Source: a virus | DNA: 42,098 nt | IMG/VR virus record: IMGVR_UViG_3300042321_001468 | Span: 1 to 42,098 of that record | Reading direction: 5' to 3' (one strand) | Position numbers and translations under genes: made by a program | Shown: in pieces, positions 7,759-15,002 of the stretch | Numbering within the stretch: position 1 is the stretch's first letter | Layout: each line of letters begins with the position of its first letter | The notes under the pieces: model-generated | Seen by the model: only the letters and a program-made list of their open reading frames with translations | Told to the model about the DNA's origin: nothing | Database searches by the model: none

Positions 7759-8250
7759 ATGGGTGATACCGAATTTGATTTCGGTTTCACAGCGGTTGAT
7801 GAAGACGAGTTAAAGGTACTTGCCCCTTCACCACCGCAACCACCACCGCAACCGGCGGTGTCAAGTGCTGCCATTTCGGCTATACAGGCTAGACTTGCAG
7901 AAATAGACGCTAAACTTGTGGCTTTCAAGCCAGCGTCTCCTGCACAACTAACCCGTGTGGAAGAAAAGATTGATCGTGTACTAAACATGGAGTTGGGGGA
8001 ACTCAGTGCTTCAGTACACGCTCAAGGCGAAAACTTGAGTGCAGTTTTGGATGAGGTTGAAGAACGATCTAATGCTATGCGTGAGGACTGCAAAACCAAA
8101 CTGTTGGAGTTGGAAGCCATGATACTTCCTCTACTAACTAATTTGATGAAGAACCCACAGAAAGAGTACATTCACTGGCCCAACCGTTCGGAAAAACTAC
8201 AGACTCAAATTGACAGGATCACCAAACTGACACGCAGTTACGGAGCATGA
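7759..8250 (+). CDS. Coiled-coil hypothetical phage protein
   Basis: A 163-residue protein. Residues 1-20 are acidic (MGDTEFDFGFTAVDEDEL), 24-34 are Pro-rich (PSPPQPPPQP), and 37-125 form a predicted long coiled coil. The C-terminus 'LLTNLMKNPQKEYIHWPNR' followed by an amphipathic helix has the look of a conserved tail motif that I recall from T4-like phage hypothetical proteins. It may act as a structural or scaffold adaptor through the coiled coil. It is followed within two bases by the next gene. Function unknown. Confidence 0.5.
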   Translation: MGDTEFDFGFTAVDEDELKVLAPSPPQPPPQPAVSSAAISAIQARLAEIDAKLVAFKPASPAQLTRVEEKIDRVLNMELGELSASVHAQGENLSAVLDEVEERSNAMREDCKTKLLELEAMILPLLTNLMKNPQKEYIHWPNRSEKLQTQIDRITKLTRSYGA

Positions 8251-8251
8251 T

Positions 8252-10111
8252 ATGAGCGACCAATACAAGAGTCTACGCACAGTAATCCTTGAACTTCAAG
8301 CAGCACCCGTAAAAACAGGGCACAAAGAGCGAGAAGTGTGGAAGACCGCTAGTGGTCACTACGGTGCAAAGAATCCATCTGGAACCGTGGACTACTTTGA
8401 TGACGAGCAAAAAGCAAAGGTGTACTCAAAAGGACAGGGACGCGGTGGCAGCGTGGATCACGGCACAGTTGACTCTTCTCGGGAAGTGTCACTAGATCAA
8501 GACGGGTACGCAAAAGACAAGACTGTGGATCAAAAGCAAAAACCACAGGCACAGGCTGCTGAAGCACCTGCTCCCGCTGCTGCATCTCAAGCCAAACCAC
8601 AAGCAGCACCACAACAAGGCAAGCCCGCAGATCAGCCCACCAAAACCGCTAAAGATCAACCACAGCCTGAAGAAGAGCATCCTGATGTAGCCGCAGAAGA
8701 CCCACAAACAGTTTTTGATGCAGCGTTTCGTGAAGACCCTGTGGGCAGCGGAAAACTAAAACCTGATATTCGCAAGGCTAATGTGGTAGCCAATGCTATC
8801 AAAACCGAAACCTTTGCTGGCCCACGAGACGACAGCGAATCCGTATTCGGTGACGCAAACGCAGAAAAACAATTCACCGATGAAATGAACCACGCAGCAC
8901 TTGCTGCTCTGCGTGGGCAAAAAGTGATTGACTTTGAGTTGTGTGACAAGATGTTTTCTCAAGTTGGTTTCTGCTACGACCGCAAGGGTGAAAAGACCAC
9001 AAAGGGTATTGTGCGTAAAGAGATGCCGCAATTCTCTTCACAGGTTGATCCCAAGAAGCCTGATTCGCCTGCATTCAAGGCTCTCATGGCAGGCAAGGGA
9101 TACACTAGTCCTGAACAAGTAACTCCCGAAGACTTGAAACTAGAAGTCAACATGGAGAAGGCGTATCAGGAAGCACTCAAAGACGCAGGCTACGAGATCA
9201 ACGATCAGGAAGTGGATGCCACTTCACTCAAGCCTATTCAGGGTGAACTACTAGGCTCCAAAGTTGCAGCCATGTACGGCACACTCGTAGCCGCACAGCA
9301 AGACCCACAAAACTACGGCAAGGCTGCTGCTCGCCTGCTTGAACCCATCTATGTAAGCGACGGCTATGTGATTGACGGGCATCACCGTTGGGCAGCACAA
9401 TGTGCAGTAGATATTGCAAACGGTCAAGGCACAAATGCCAAGATGAGAACCCGAACCATTACCAAGGGTGGCAAGGCAGTACCTATTGATGAAATTATCC
9501 AGTTCTCAAACAAGTTCCAACAGGATGCAGGACTAATGAGCCAAAGCCGCTCGGGTGCAACTGTGGGTGAGAAGCCAAAGGAAGAAAAGAAGGAGAAGCC
9601 CATGAAAGAAGGATTCGTAGACCCCCGTTCGTCTCGTGAGCGTTTGGTTGAGTCGCTGCTTGAAGCCGTAAAGGTAAAGCGTGATCGCAACCCACAACTA
9701 GGAACCATTGGCTACGGTGTAGACACCGATGACCCTGCACGATTCGTGGGATCAAACAAACCACTCAAGACTCGCAAGACTGATGCAATGGGCAACCTGC
9801 TTCCCAAGCCAAGCGCAAAGGGGTGGAAGGCAAGCGCAGCAGCCACAGGTAATGCCATTGAGATGGCACAGCAACTCATTGCCACCATGAACATCAAGCC
9901 CGCAGGCACAAAGTTTGAAGTGTACGGAGAGAAAAACGGTAAGCCGTATACACTCAAGGTCAAGAAGATCAAGAAGATGGGCATAGATACTTACGAGACT
10001 GCTGGTAGCCGAGAGGTTGAACTCAAAGCAGCAGGCACAGGGCTACAGGTTCTAGACAAGCGTACCCGCAAAATTGTACTAGATCGTGGCAACGACATGT
10101 TGTGGGACTAA
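8252..10111 (+). CDS. Multi-module protein with ParB-like GHHRW domain
   Basis: A 619-residue protein. Residues 25-70 hold a small domain ('VWKTASGHYGAKNPSG'). Residues about 95-150 are a Pro/Gln/Ala linker. Residues about 300-430 contain 'EPIYVSDGYVIDGHHRWAA' with GHHRW at 376-380, the core of ParB/sulfiredoxin-like domains, which in ParB binds CTP and in other members acts on nucleotides or DNA. After a Lys/Glu linker comes 'RERLVESLLEA' (about 465-475), a possible processing site, then a C-terminal domain (about 485-619) ending in beta-rich sequence. The size and linkers suggest a virion polyprotein. ParB-like fold is moderately supported; activity is unknown. Confidence 0.6.
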   Translation: MSDQYKSLRTVILELQAAPVKTGHKEREVWKTASGHYGAKNPSGTVDYFDDEQKAKVYSKGQGRGGSVDHGTVDSSREVSLDQDGYAKDKTVDQKQKPQAQAAEAPAPAAASQAKPQAAPQQGKPADQPTKTAKDQPQPEEEHPDVAAEDPQTVFDAAFREDPVGSGKLKPDIRKANVVANAIKTETFAGPRDDSESVFGDANAEKQFTDEMNHAALAALRGQKVIDFELCDKMFSQVGFCYDRKGEKTTKGIVRKEMPQFSSQVDPKKPDSPAFKALMAGKGYTSPEQVTPEDLKLEVNMEKAYQEALKDAGYEINDQEVDATSLKPIQGELLGSKVAAMYGTLVAAQQDPQNYGKAAARLLEPIYVSDGYVIDGHHRWAAQCAVDIANGQGTNAKMRTRTITKGGKAVPIDEIIQFSNKFQQDAGLMSQSRSGATVGEKPKEEKKEKPMKEGFVDPRSSRERLVESLLEAVKVKRDRNPQLGTIGYGVDTDDPARFVGSNKPLKTRKTDAMGNLLPKPSAKGWKASAAATGNAIEMAQQLIATMNIKPAGTKFEVYGEKNGKPYTLKVKKIKKMGIDTYETAGSREVELKAAGTGLQVLDKRTRKIVLDRGNDMLWD

Positions 10112-10112
10112 A

Positions 10113-10658
10113 ATGAAAGACTTCAAGGACTTACGAGATCACGCATTCAACTCACTTCAGAGATTATTCTTTGAAGAGTTTGATGCTGAACTCACCGAAA
10201 GCAAAATAGTTCTTGATATGCCTAATTTTGATCGTGAAGATGTGATTGCGTATCTTGACGAAGAAGGCATTGAGTGGGAAGAAAAAGACGGCGTGATTGA
10301 GATTCTTGATCCTGTGGAGCAAGCAGATATTGATGTGGAAATTGAAGCCGAAGAAGACGAAGAGATTGAAGAATCGGTTGAAGTGCAAACCGAAATGATT
10401 AACGAGGCTGCTGCTCGTCGCAAGATCGTGGTTCGTAAAGGCAAGAAGCGAATCATTTTCAAGTGCGGACCGGGCATGATGAAAAAGGGCGCAAGAGTGT
10501 GTGTGCGACGACCGGGTTCTCAACTACGCAAACTCAAGATGCGCTCCAAGCGGTCTGCTCGCAAGGCTCGTTCCAAGCGTAATGTGGCTAGAAGACGGCG
10601 TAAAATTTCTATGCGTAAACGGCTCTCGTTCGGCTTGCGTCCACGCAAGCGCAAGTAA
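10113..10658 (+). CDS. Acidic-prodomain / basic-peptide precursor, probable head DNA-binding protein
   Basis: A 181-residue protein split in charge. Residues 1-98 are strongly acidic (a run of Asp/Glu at 70-92) and residues 100-181 are extremely basic (Arg/Lys clusters to the end). The junction is MINEA (95-99), fitting a prohead-protease-type cleavage site; a second candidate is AELTES (25-30). The basic part has two cysteines (C118, C130) around 'GPGMMKKGARVC'. The pattern suggests a scaffold-like propeptide that neutralises a DNA-condensing peptide until capsid maturation. I chose the ATG at 10113; a GTG at 10086 would overlap the preceding gene and has no support. The architecture is seen; the processing is inferred. 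Confidence 0.65.
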   Translation: MKDFKDLRDHAFNSLQRLFFEEFDAELTESKIVLDMPNFDREDVIAYLDEEGIEWEEKDGVIEILDPVEQADIDVEIEAEEDEEIEESVEVQTEMINEAAARRKIVVRKGKKRIIFKCGPGMMKKGARVCVRRPGSQLRKLKMRSKRSARKARSKRNVARRRRKISMRKRLSFGLRPRKRK

Positions 10659-10675
10659 AAACAGGAAACTACACC

Positions 10676-11494
10676 ATGATTCAATGTGACAAGACACCCA
10701 ACGGTGGTCGTATACAGGTTCGCAGCAACGATTCCCAAGCGGATATTGGTTTCGTGCTTTCCGATCAAACTGAAACTCCGCTGACTCTATACATCAACGA
10801 AGAGTACGGCAGCGATCCACGCCTCACACTGGCAGTAATCGACAGTCTTGTGGAGCGTTACGCTTCTCCTGTTGTGTGGTTCCGTACAGGCAACGCAGAG
10901 TTGCGGTATCTGCCGTACATATCAAACACAGTCTACAGGCACTCCACAGTTCACGAACAGTCGCTATTCACTCGCCCGTTCAACGACAGCAAAGCGTTTA
11001 CACGAATCTATTCTCTTGCAGAAGCCATGAGCAATTACGCACTGGTTCGTTCTGTAAACGAAGAACTACAAATATTTGACAGATACGCTGTGCTGTCCAA
11101 GTTTAGGAAAGCGTTAAAACCACTGGAATTCATCACCATGAAAGAAGAGTGTGACTACAATATACAGACCGCGTGTGTGGACGCAACCCGTAACACCATT
11201 CAGCACGGCAAGGAGAACTTGGATGCCACAGGCTCGTACTCGGCGGCTTTTCAAAAAGTGCTACACGAATTGGAAGCGAAACAGGCGAGCGGCTCGTATT
11301 CGTTTGACGCAAAAACCGCGTATCTGCGTGAAGTCGTGGTTGGAGTGTGTCTACCAGCAATCGTCCTGTTTGGTAGCAGCAATCCATTCACACAGGCTGT
11401 GACCGAATCATTTATTCGTGGTGCTGCGGAGTACGCACGAATATCGGAAGAGTTGCTAGAAGGCTACGAAGCCGCACTCAAGTATTCAAACTAG
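10676..11494 (+). CDS. Hypothetical protein
   Basis: A 272-residue soluble protein that I do not recognise. The first 75 residues look beta-rich ('GGRIQVRSND', 'TPLTLYINEEYGSDPRLTLAVIDSL') and the rest is mainly helical. No signal peptide, membrane segment, nucleotide-binding loop or metal motif is evident. A ribosome site (ACAGGAAAC) precedes the ATG, and 18 bases separate it from the basic head-type precursor upstream. Neither the targeting-like peptide nor the QTPxRE module is present, so it may be cytoplasmic. Confidence 0.5.
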   Translation: MIQCDKTPNGGRIQVRSNDSQADIGFVLSDQTETPLTLYINEEYGSDPRLTLAVIDSLVERYASPVVWFRTGNAELRYLPYISNTVYRHSTVHEQSLFTRPFNDSKAFTRIYSLAEAMSNYALVRSVNEELQIFDRYAVLSKFRKALKPLEFITMKEECDYNIQTACVDATRNTIQHGKENLDATGSYSAAFQKVLHELEAKQASGSYSFDAKTAYLREVVVGVCLPAIVLFGSSNPFTQAVTESFIRGAAEYARISEELLEGYEAALKYSN

Positions 11495-11551
11495 ATACTT
11501 TGTTGAATATTTCATAAATTACACACCTAGATACTATTAGGAGATTAAACT

Positions 11552-11719
11552 ATGCCAAACATGAGAGATATGCTGCTATGGATGCAACAGCAACAGAACA
11601 AGCCTGAATTCGCTGCTGCCAAGCGGTGGATGGAACGCAACCAAACTCCACTTCCCCAACAGCCCAAGACTGAACCCGAAGTGGAAGCGGTTGATGAACA
11701 GCCATCTGAAGACGAATAA
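11552..11719 (+). CDS. Small acidic/Gln-rich hypothetical protein
   Basis: A 55-residue open frame (MPNMRDMLLWMQQQQNK..., ending EAVDEQPSEDE). It is supported by a clear ribosome site (TTAGGAGAT, nine bases upstream of the ATG), and its stop lies two bases before the next gene, so it fits the operon spacing. The N-terminal half is a Gln-rich helix; the second half is Pro/Glu-rich and probably disordered. No family recognised. Confidence 0.55.
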   Translation: MPNMRDMLLWMQQQQNKPEFAAAKRWMERNQTPLPQQPKTEPEVEAVDEQPSEDE

Positions 11720-11721
11720 GT

Positions 11722-12387
11722 ATGAAATCTTTTCGTCATGCTTTTGTGAATATTTCGGGGGATATAACAGCCGCAGAGGCAAACGGCTCTCGGCAGTACA
11801 CAACACCCGATGGAGTTTTCCCGTCTGTGACTACTGTTACAGGATGGGCAAAGCGAAAGTTCTTCGCAAAATGGCGACGAGAGAATCCCGAAGAGTCCAA
11901 ACGAATCCTGTCTCGTGGCACTCGGGTTCATGCTCTTATAGAGGACTATTTACAGAACCGTTTTGAGGCTTCGCTGCAAGAAGCCGCAGGCACGGAAGAG
12001 TTGGATATGTTCCACACCATGCAGCCGTATTTGGACTGCATTGACAACATTCGTGCGGTTGAAGTACCCCTGTGGTCAAAGAAAATTGGATTGGCAGGAC
12101 GCACCGACTGTATTGCAGAATACAACGGCAACCTGTCCGTGGTGGACTTCAAGACTTCCAAGAATCCCAAGAGTGAAGACGCAATTGGTGATTATTTTAC
12201 TCAAGGAGCCGCATACGCGCTCATGTGGCAAGACCTGACAGGGCAGCGAGTGGACAATATTACAATCATCATGGGTGTAGCCAGCACAGGCGAGTGCCAA
12301 GTGTTTGAAGCCCACACCCGCGATTGGGTGGAACCCCTCGTGGACGCTATTGCACTATGGAAATCCGAACAGGTTTCTACGGTCTAA
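11722..12387 (+). CDS. RecB-like PD-(D/E)XK exonuclease-family protein
   Basis: A 221-residue protein with the motif set of RecB/Cas4-like PD-(D/E)XK nucleases. H70 lies in 'RGTRVHALIEDY', D129 in 'AGRTDCIAEY', the D-x-K pair (D142, K144) in 'VVDFKTSK', and the downstream QxxxY motif (Q161, Y165) in 'QGAAYALMW'. These residues bind two metals and cleave DNA in the family. The start MKSFRHAFVN shows the K-x-F opening of neighbouring packaged proteins but no obvious xE cleavage site. It could act in DNA end processing or host-DNA degradation. All expected catalytic residues are present, so activity is likely; the role is inferred. Confidence 0.75.
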   Translation: MKSFRHAFVNISGDITAAEANGSRQYTTPDGVFPSVTTVTGWAKRKFFAKWRRENPEESKRILSRGTRVHALIEDYLQNRFEASLQEAAGTEELDMFHTMQPYLDCIDNIRAVEVPLWSKKIGLAGRTDCIAEYNGNLSVVDFKTSKNPKSEDAIGDYFTQGAAYALMWQDLTGQRVDNITIIMGVASTGECQVFEAHTRDWVEPLVDAIALWKSEQVSTV

Positions 12388-12390
12388 ATA
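12384..12390 (+). promoter_or_regulatory. Late promoter core CTAAATA
   Basis: CTAAATA overlaps the preceding stop codon (TAA at 12385-12387) and lies 14 bases before the ATG at 12405, with GGGGTGA as ribosome site. Same layout as at 2074 and 3039. Confidence 0.45.
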
Positions 12391-12404
12391 ATGGGGTGAA
12401 ACCC

Positions 12405-13622
12405 ATGAATTCCTTTATTCCCTTTCTAGCCGAATCCCTGAAAAGCACAGGGGGCAAGAATGTACATTTAGAGCATCTTGAAGACGAAATCTTCAACAGC
12501 GGTTTTGCAGGCTTCTCAAAAGCAATGAACTCTCTGCGTGGTGTGGTGCAGTCTCTACACGGCAATGAAACCGTGCCATACGATATTTCAGTCAAGTGGG
12601 ACGGTGCGCCTGCTGTCATCATGGGCATCAACCCCGAGAACGGCAAGTTTTTTGTGGGCACAAAGAGTGTGTTCAACAAGACACCCAAGATTAACTACAC
12701 CGATGCAGACATTAATGCCAACCATCCTGCTGACGGGCTGAACGCCAAACTCAAACTGGCACTCAAGTATTTCAAGACACTCCGCATCAAAACCATTCTG
12801 CAAGGCGATCTGCTGTTTGACAGCGAGACACGCAAGACTGAAACCATTGACGGCAAGCGGTACATTACATTCCAGCCCAACACCATCAAGTACGCGGTTG
12901 ATCCGCAGTCCCATTTGGGCACACGAATCGGAGGAGCCAAGATTGGTATTGTGTTCCACACCGAATACGGTGGTGACAGCATGGCTGATCTGCGTGTTGT
13001 GCGGTTCAACCCTTCACTTGAAGGACTAGCCAAAAGCAAAACCGTATGGTACGACAACGCCACCTACCGATTCTCTCGTGGTGACGGCTTGTTTACCACC
13101 AAAGATATTGCACACATCAATACCCAAATAGACGATATTATTCGTGAGGGTATTGGGTTGCGAGCAGTAATGAACGGGCTAGCCAAAAACACAGCAGTTG
13201 TAGCCGAGATCAAGATGTATTTCAACAGCATTATCCGTAGCGGCCGCGAACTAGGCGATACCAATGAACTGCTAACATTCCTGTCTGCTAAAGTGGATGC
13301 CAAGCGTAAAGAACGAAAAACCAAAGTTCCTGCCAAAACACCAACCCCAACACTGGATTATGTGCGTAACAACCGCAACCAAATCAATCGGCTGTTCACG
13401 CTACATAATCGTGTAGCACAGATCAAGAAGTATGTGCTAGGCAAATTGGGAACCCTGTCCACAGAGTTTGGAACATTTGTGCAGAAGGGTGACAAGTATG
13501 TGGCAACAGTTCCCGAAGGGTTTGTTGCAATAGATCGTTTGAGTAACGATGCGGTGAAATTAGTTGATCGCATTGAGTTTTCAAAGGCTAACTTCACGAT
13601 TTCCAAATCGTGGAAACAGTAA
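12405..13622 (+). CDS. Putative covalent nucleotidyltransferase (ligase-like) with head-targeting-like N-terminus
   Basis: A 405-residue protein. It starts MNSFIPFLAES, a close match to a T4-type capsid-targeting peptide with an LAE|S cleavage site. Residues 62-70 (SVKWDGAPA) carry KWDG (64-67), the K-x-D-G motif I of DNA/RNA ligases and capping enzymes, in which the Lys is adenylylated. Further candidates are 'ILQGDLLFD' (131-139, motif III-like), 'IGIVFHTEYGG' (180-190), 'PEGFVAI' (370-376, motif IV-like EGxV) and 'AVKLVDR' (383-389, motif V-like). I recall related T4-like phage proteins grouped as a domain of unknown function (DUF6267); the ligase link is my reading. The start at 12405 is chosen over an upstream in-frame codon inside the preceding gene. 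Confidence 0.6.
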   Translation: MNSFIPFLAESLKSTGGKNVHLEHLEDEIFNSGFAGFSKAMNSLRGVVQSLHGNETVPYDISVKWDGAPAVIMGINPENGKFFVGTKSVFNKTPKINYTDADINANHPADGLNAKLKLALKYFKTLRIKTILQGDLLFDSETRKTETIDGKRYITFQPNTIKYAVDPQSHLGTRIGGAKIGIVFHTEYGGDSMADLRVVRFNPSLEGLAKSKTVWYDNATYRFSRGDGLFTTKDIAHINTQIDDIIREGIGLRAVMNGLAKNTAVVAEIKMYFNSIIRSGRELGDTNELLTFLSAKVDAKRKERKTKVPAKTPTPTLDYVRNNRNQINRLFTLHNRVAQIKKYVLGKLGTLSTEFGTFVQKGDKYVATVPEGFVAIDRLSNDAVKLVDRIEFSKANFTISKSWKQ

Positions 13623-13664
13623 AGAGTTGGTGCACCGCAAGTGCATTACGGGAGGTGATCTAAA

Positions 13665-14948
13665 GTGGCTAAATCTATAAAGGATACACGACGAAGCAAA
13701 ACTATTGTAGTTGCTTTCGGTCGTTTTCAGCCACCAACTTCGGGACACCAACTCCTTTTCAACAAGGTGGTAGACACGGCACACAAAATGGGAGCAGATC
13801 ACGCGATTGGGTTTAGTCGCAGTCACGATCCCAAAAAGAATCCGTTGTCGCCATCTCGTAAATATTTTTGGTTGAAACGCCTATTCCCGGGAGTACATTT
13901 TTTAAACTCTGAAAAGATAAAGACCCCATTTGATCTGCTGTACACGCTTGCAGAGATGGGGTACGAGCATGTGGTGTTTGTGGGTGGCGAAGATCGCAGC
14001 GAAGACTACGATGACAAAAACATCCGTAAACTAATGAAGCACTCTGATCCTAAACGCCGACTAAAACTAAAGCGTTACGATTTCGTCATGGCAGGCAAGC
14101 GTGATCCCAAAGCAACAGGTGTGCAGGGCATGAGTGCCAGCAAGATGCGAGCCGCTGCCGAACAAGACAACAAGAAATCGTTTGCACAAGGAATGCCGTC
14201 TGCTGCGAGTCGTGACGATACTGTTCGCCTGTTTGATGAACTACAGCGTGGAATGCGTAAGGGCATGAAAGAAGAGTTTGACTTTACTGAACTGTACCAT
14301 ACCGCTGCTGCCAATATTATTGAAAGCGACAAGAACAAGCGTCGCCCACCCACACCCGGTCAGACAGGTGGATTCTCCAAGCACAACACACAGTTCCCAA
14401 CCCCACCGTGCAAGATTGACGAAGACTTGGGTGATTGGTTCAAGCAGAAGTGGGTAAACATTGGTGGCAAGCGTGATCCAAAAACTGGAGAGTACCCCCC
14501 GTGTGGTCGCAAGAGTGCCAGCGAAGGCGGTTCGTACCCCAAGTGCCGACCTATGCGTAAGGTGGGCAAGACTCCTGAAACTGTGGGCGAGATGTCACCC
14601 AAGGAACGCAAGGCTGCTGTGTCACAAAAGCGACGAGCAGAATCCAAAGCGTCCAAGAGCGGCAAGGGCAACAAGCCTGTAATGACCAGCCACAAGTCTT
14701 TAGAAGAGGACTCGTCGTGCCCACGCACTCCGCAAAACAATGCTGAAAACACATGGGTAGCAGTAAAGGGCGGCAAGGTATATTTTTATATTGGTCGGTG
14801 CAGCCAGCCGTATCAAATATTCGGCAACGACGCAGTTTCAGCCATCCGTTACGGGGAAGAAATCTATGTAACACTCCGTAACGGCAAAACCGCTATTTAC
14901 CGAATAAACAACGGGCGAACGGTTTACGGTCCCGTCCGCATGACCTGA
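13665..14948 (+). CDS. HxGH-type nucleotidyltransferase fused to Cys-containing phage domain
   Basis: A 427-residue protein. Residues 13-28 (TIVVAFGRFQPPTSGH) are the nucleotidyltransferase signature with a TSGH version of (H/T)xGH. 'SASKMR' at 157-162 is the second signature (I-S-x-T/S-x-x-R) that binds the triphosphate in NMNAT and cytidylyltransferase families. Residues about 245-340 hold 'PPCGRKSASEGGSYPKCRP' plus basic sequence, resembling a domain I recall from many phages (DUF5872-like, unconfirmed). Residues 365-427 form a small beta domain. The start is GTG, with a very strong ribosome site (GGGAGGTGA). The substrate could be NMN, a CTP-activated alcohol or another small molecule. 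It sits directly after the ligase-like gene. Confidence 0.7.
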   Translation: MAKSIKDTRRSKTIVVAFGRFQPPTSGHQLLFNKVVDTAHKMGADHAIGFSRSHDPKKNPLSPSRKYFWLKRLFPGVHFLNSEKIKTPFDLLYTLAEMGYEHVVFVGGEDRSEDYDDKNIRKLMKHSDPKRRLKLKRYDFVMAGKRDPKATGVQGMSASKMRAAAEQDNKKSFAQGMPSAASRDDTVRLFDELQRGMRKGMKEEFDFTELYHTAAANIIESDKNKRRPPTPGQTGGFSKHNTQFPTPPCKIDEDLGDWFKQKWVNIGGKRDPKTGEYPPCGRKSASEGGSYPKCRPMRKVGKTPETVGEMSPKERKAAVSQKRRAESKASKSGKGNKPVMTSHKSLEEDSSCPRTPQNNAENTWVAVKGGKVYFYIGRCSQPYQIFGNDAVSAIRYGEEIYVTLRNGKTAIYRINNGRTVYGPVRMT

Positions 14949-14965
14949 CAGGAATATTTCACAGC

Positions 14966-14972
14966 CTAAATA
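14966..14972 (+). promoter_or_regulatory. Late promoter core CTAAATA
   Basis: CTAAATA in the 54-base non-coding gap, 30 bases before the ATG at 15003, followed by AAGGA as ribosome site. It is free of coding overlap. Confidence 0.55.
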
Positions 14973-15002
14973 CTGAAAACACATTTACAAGGAATTCCAC
15001 TC

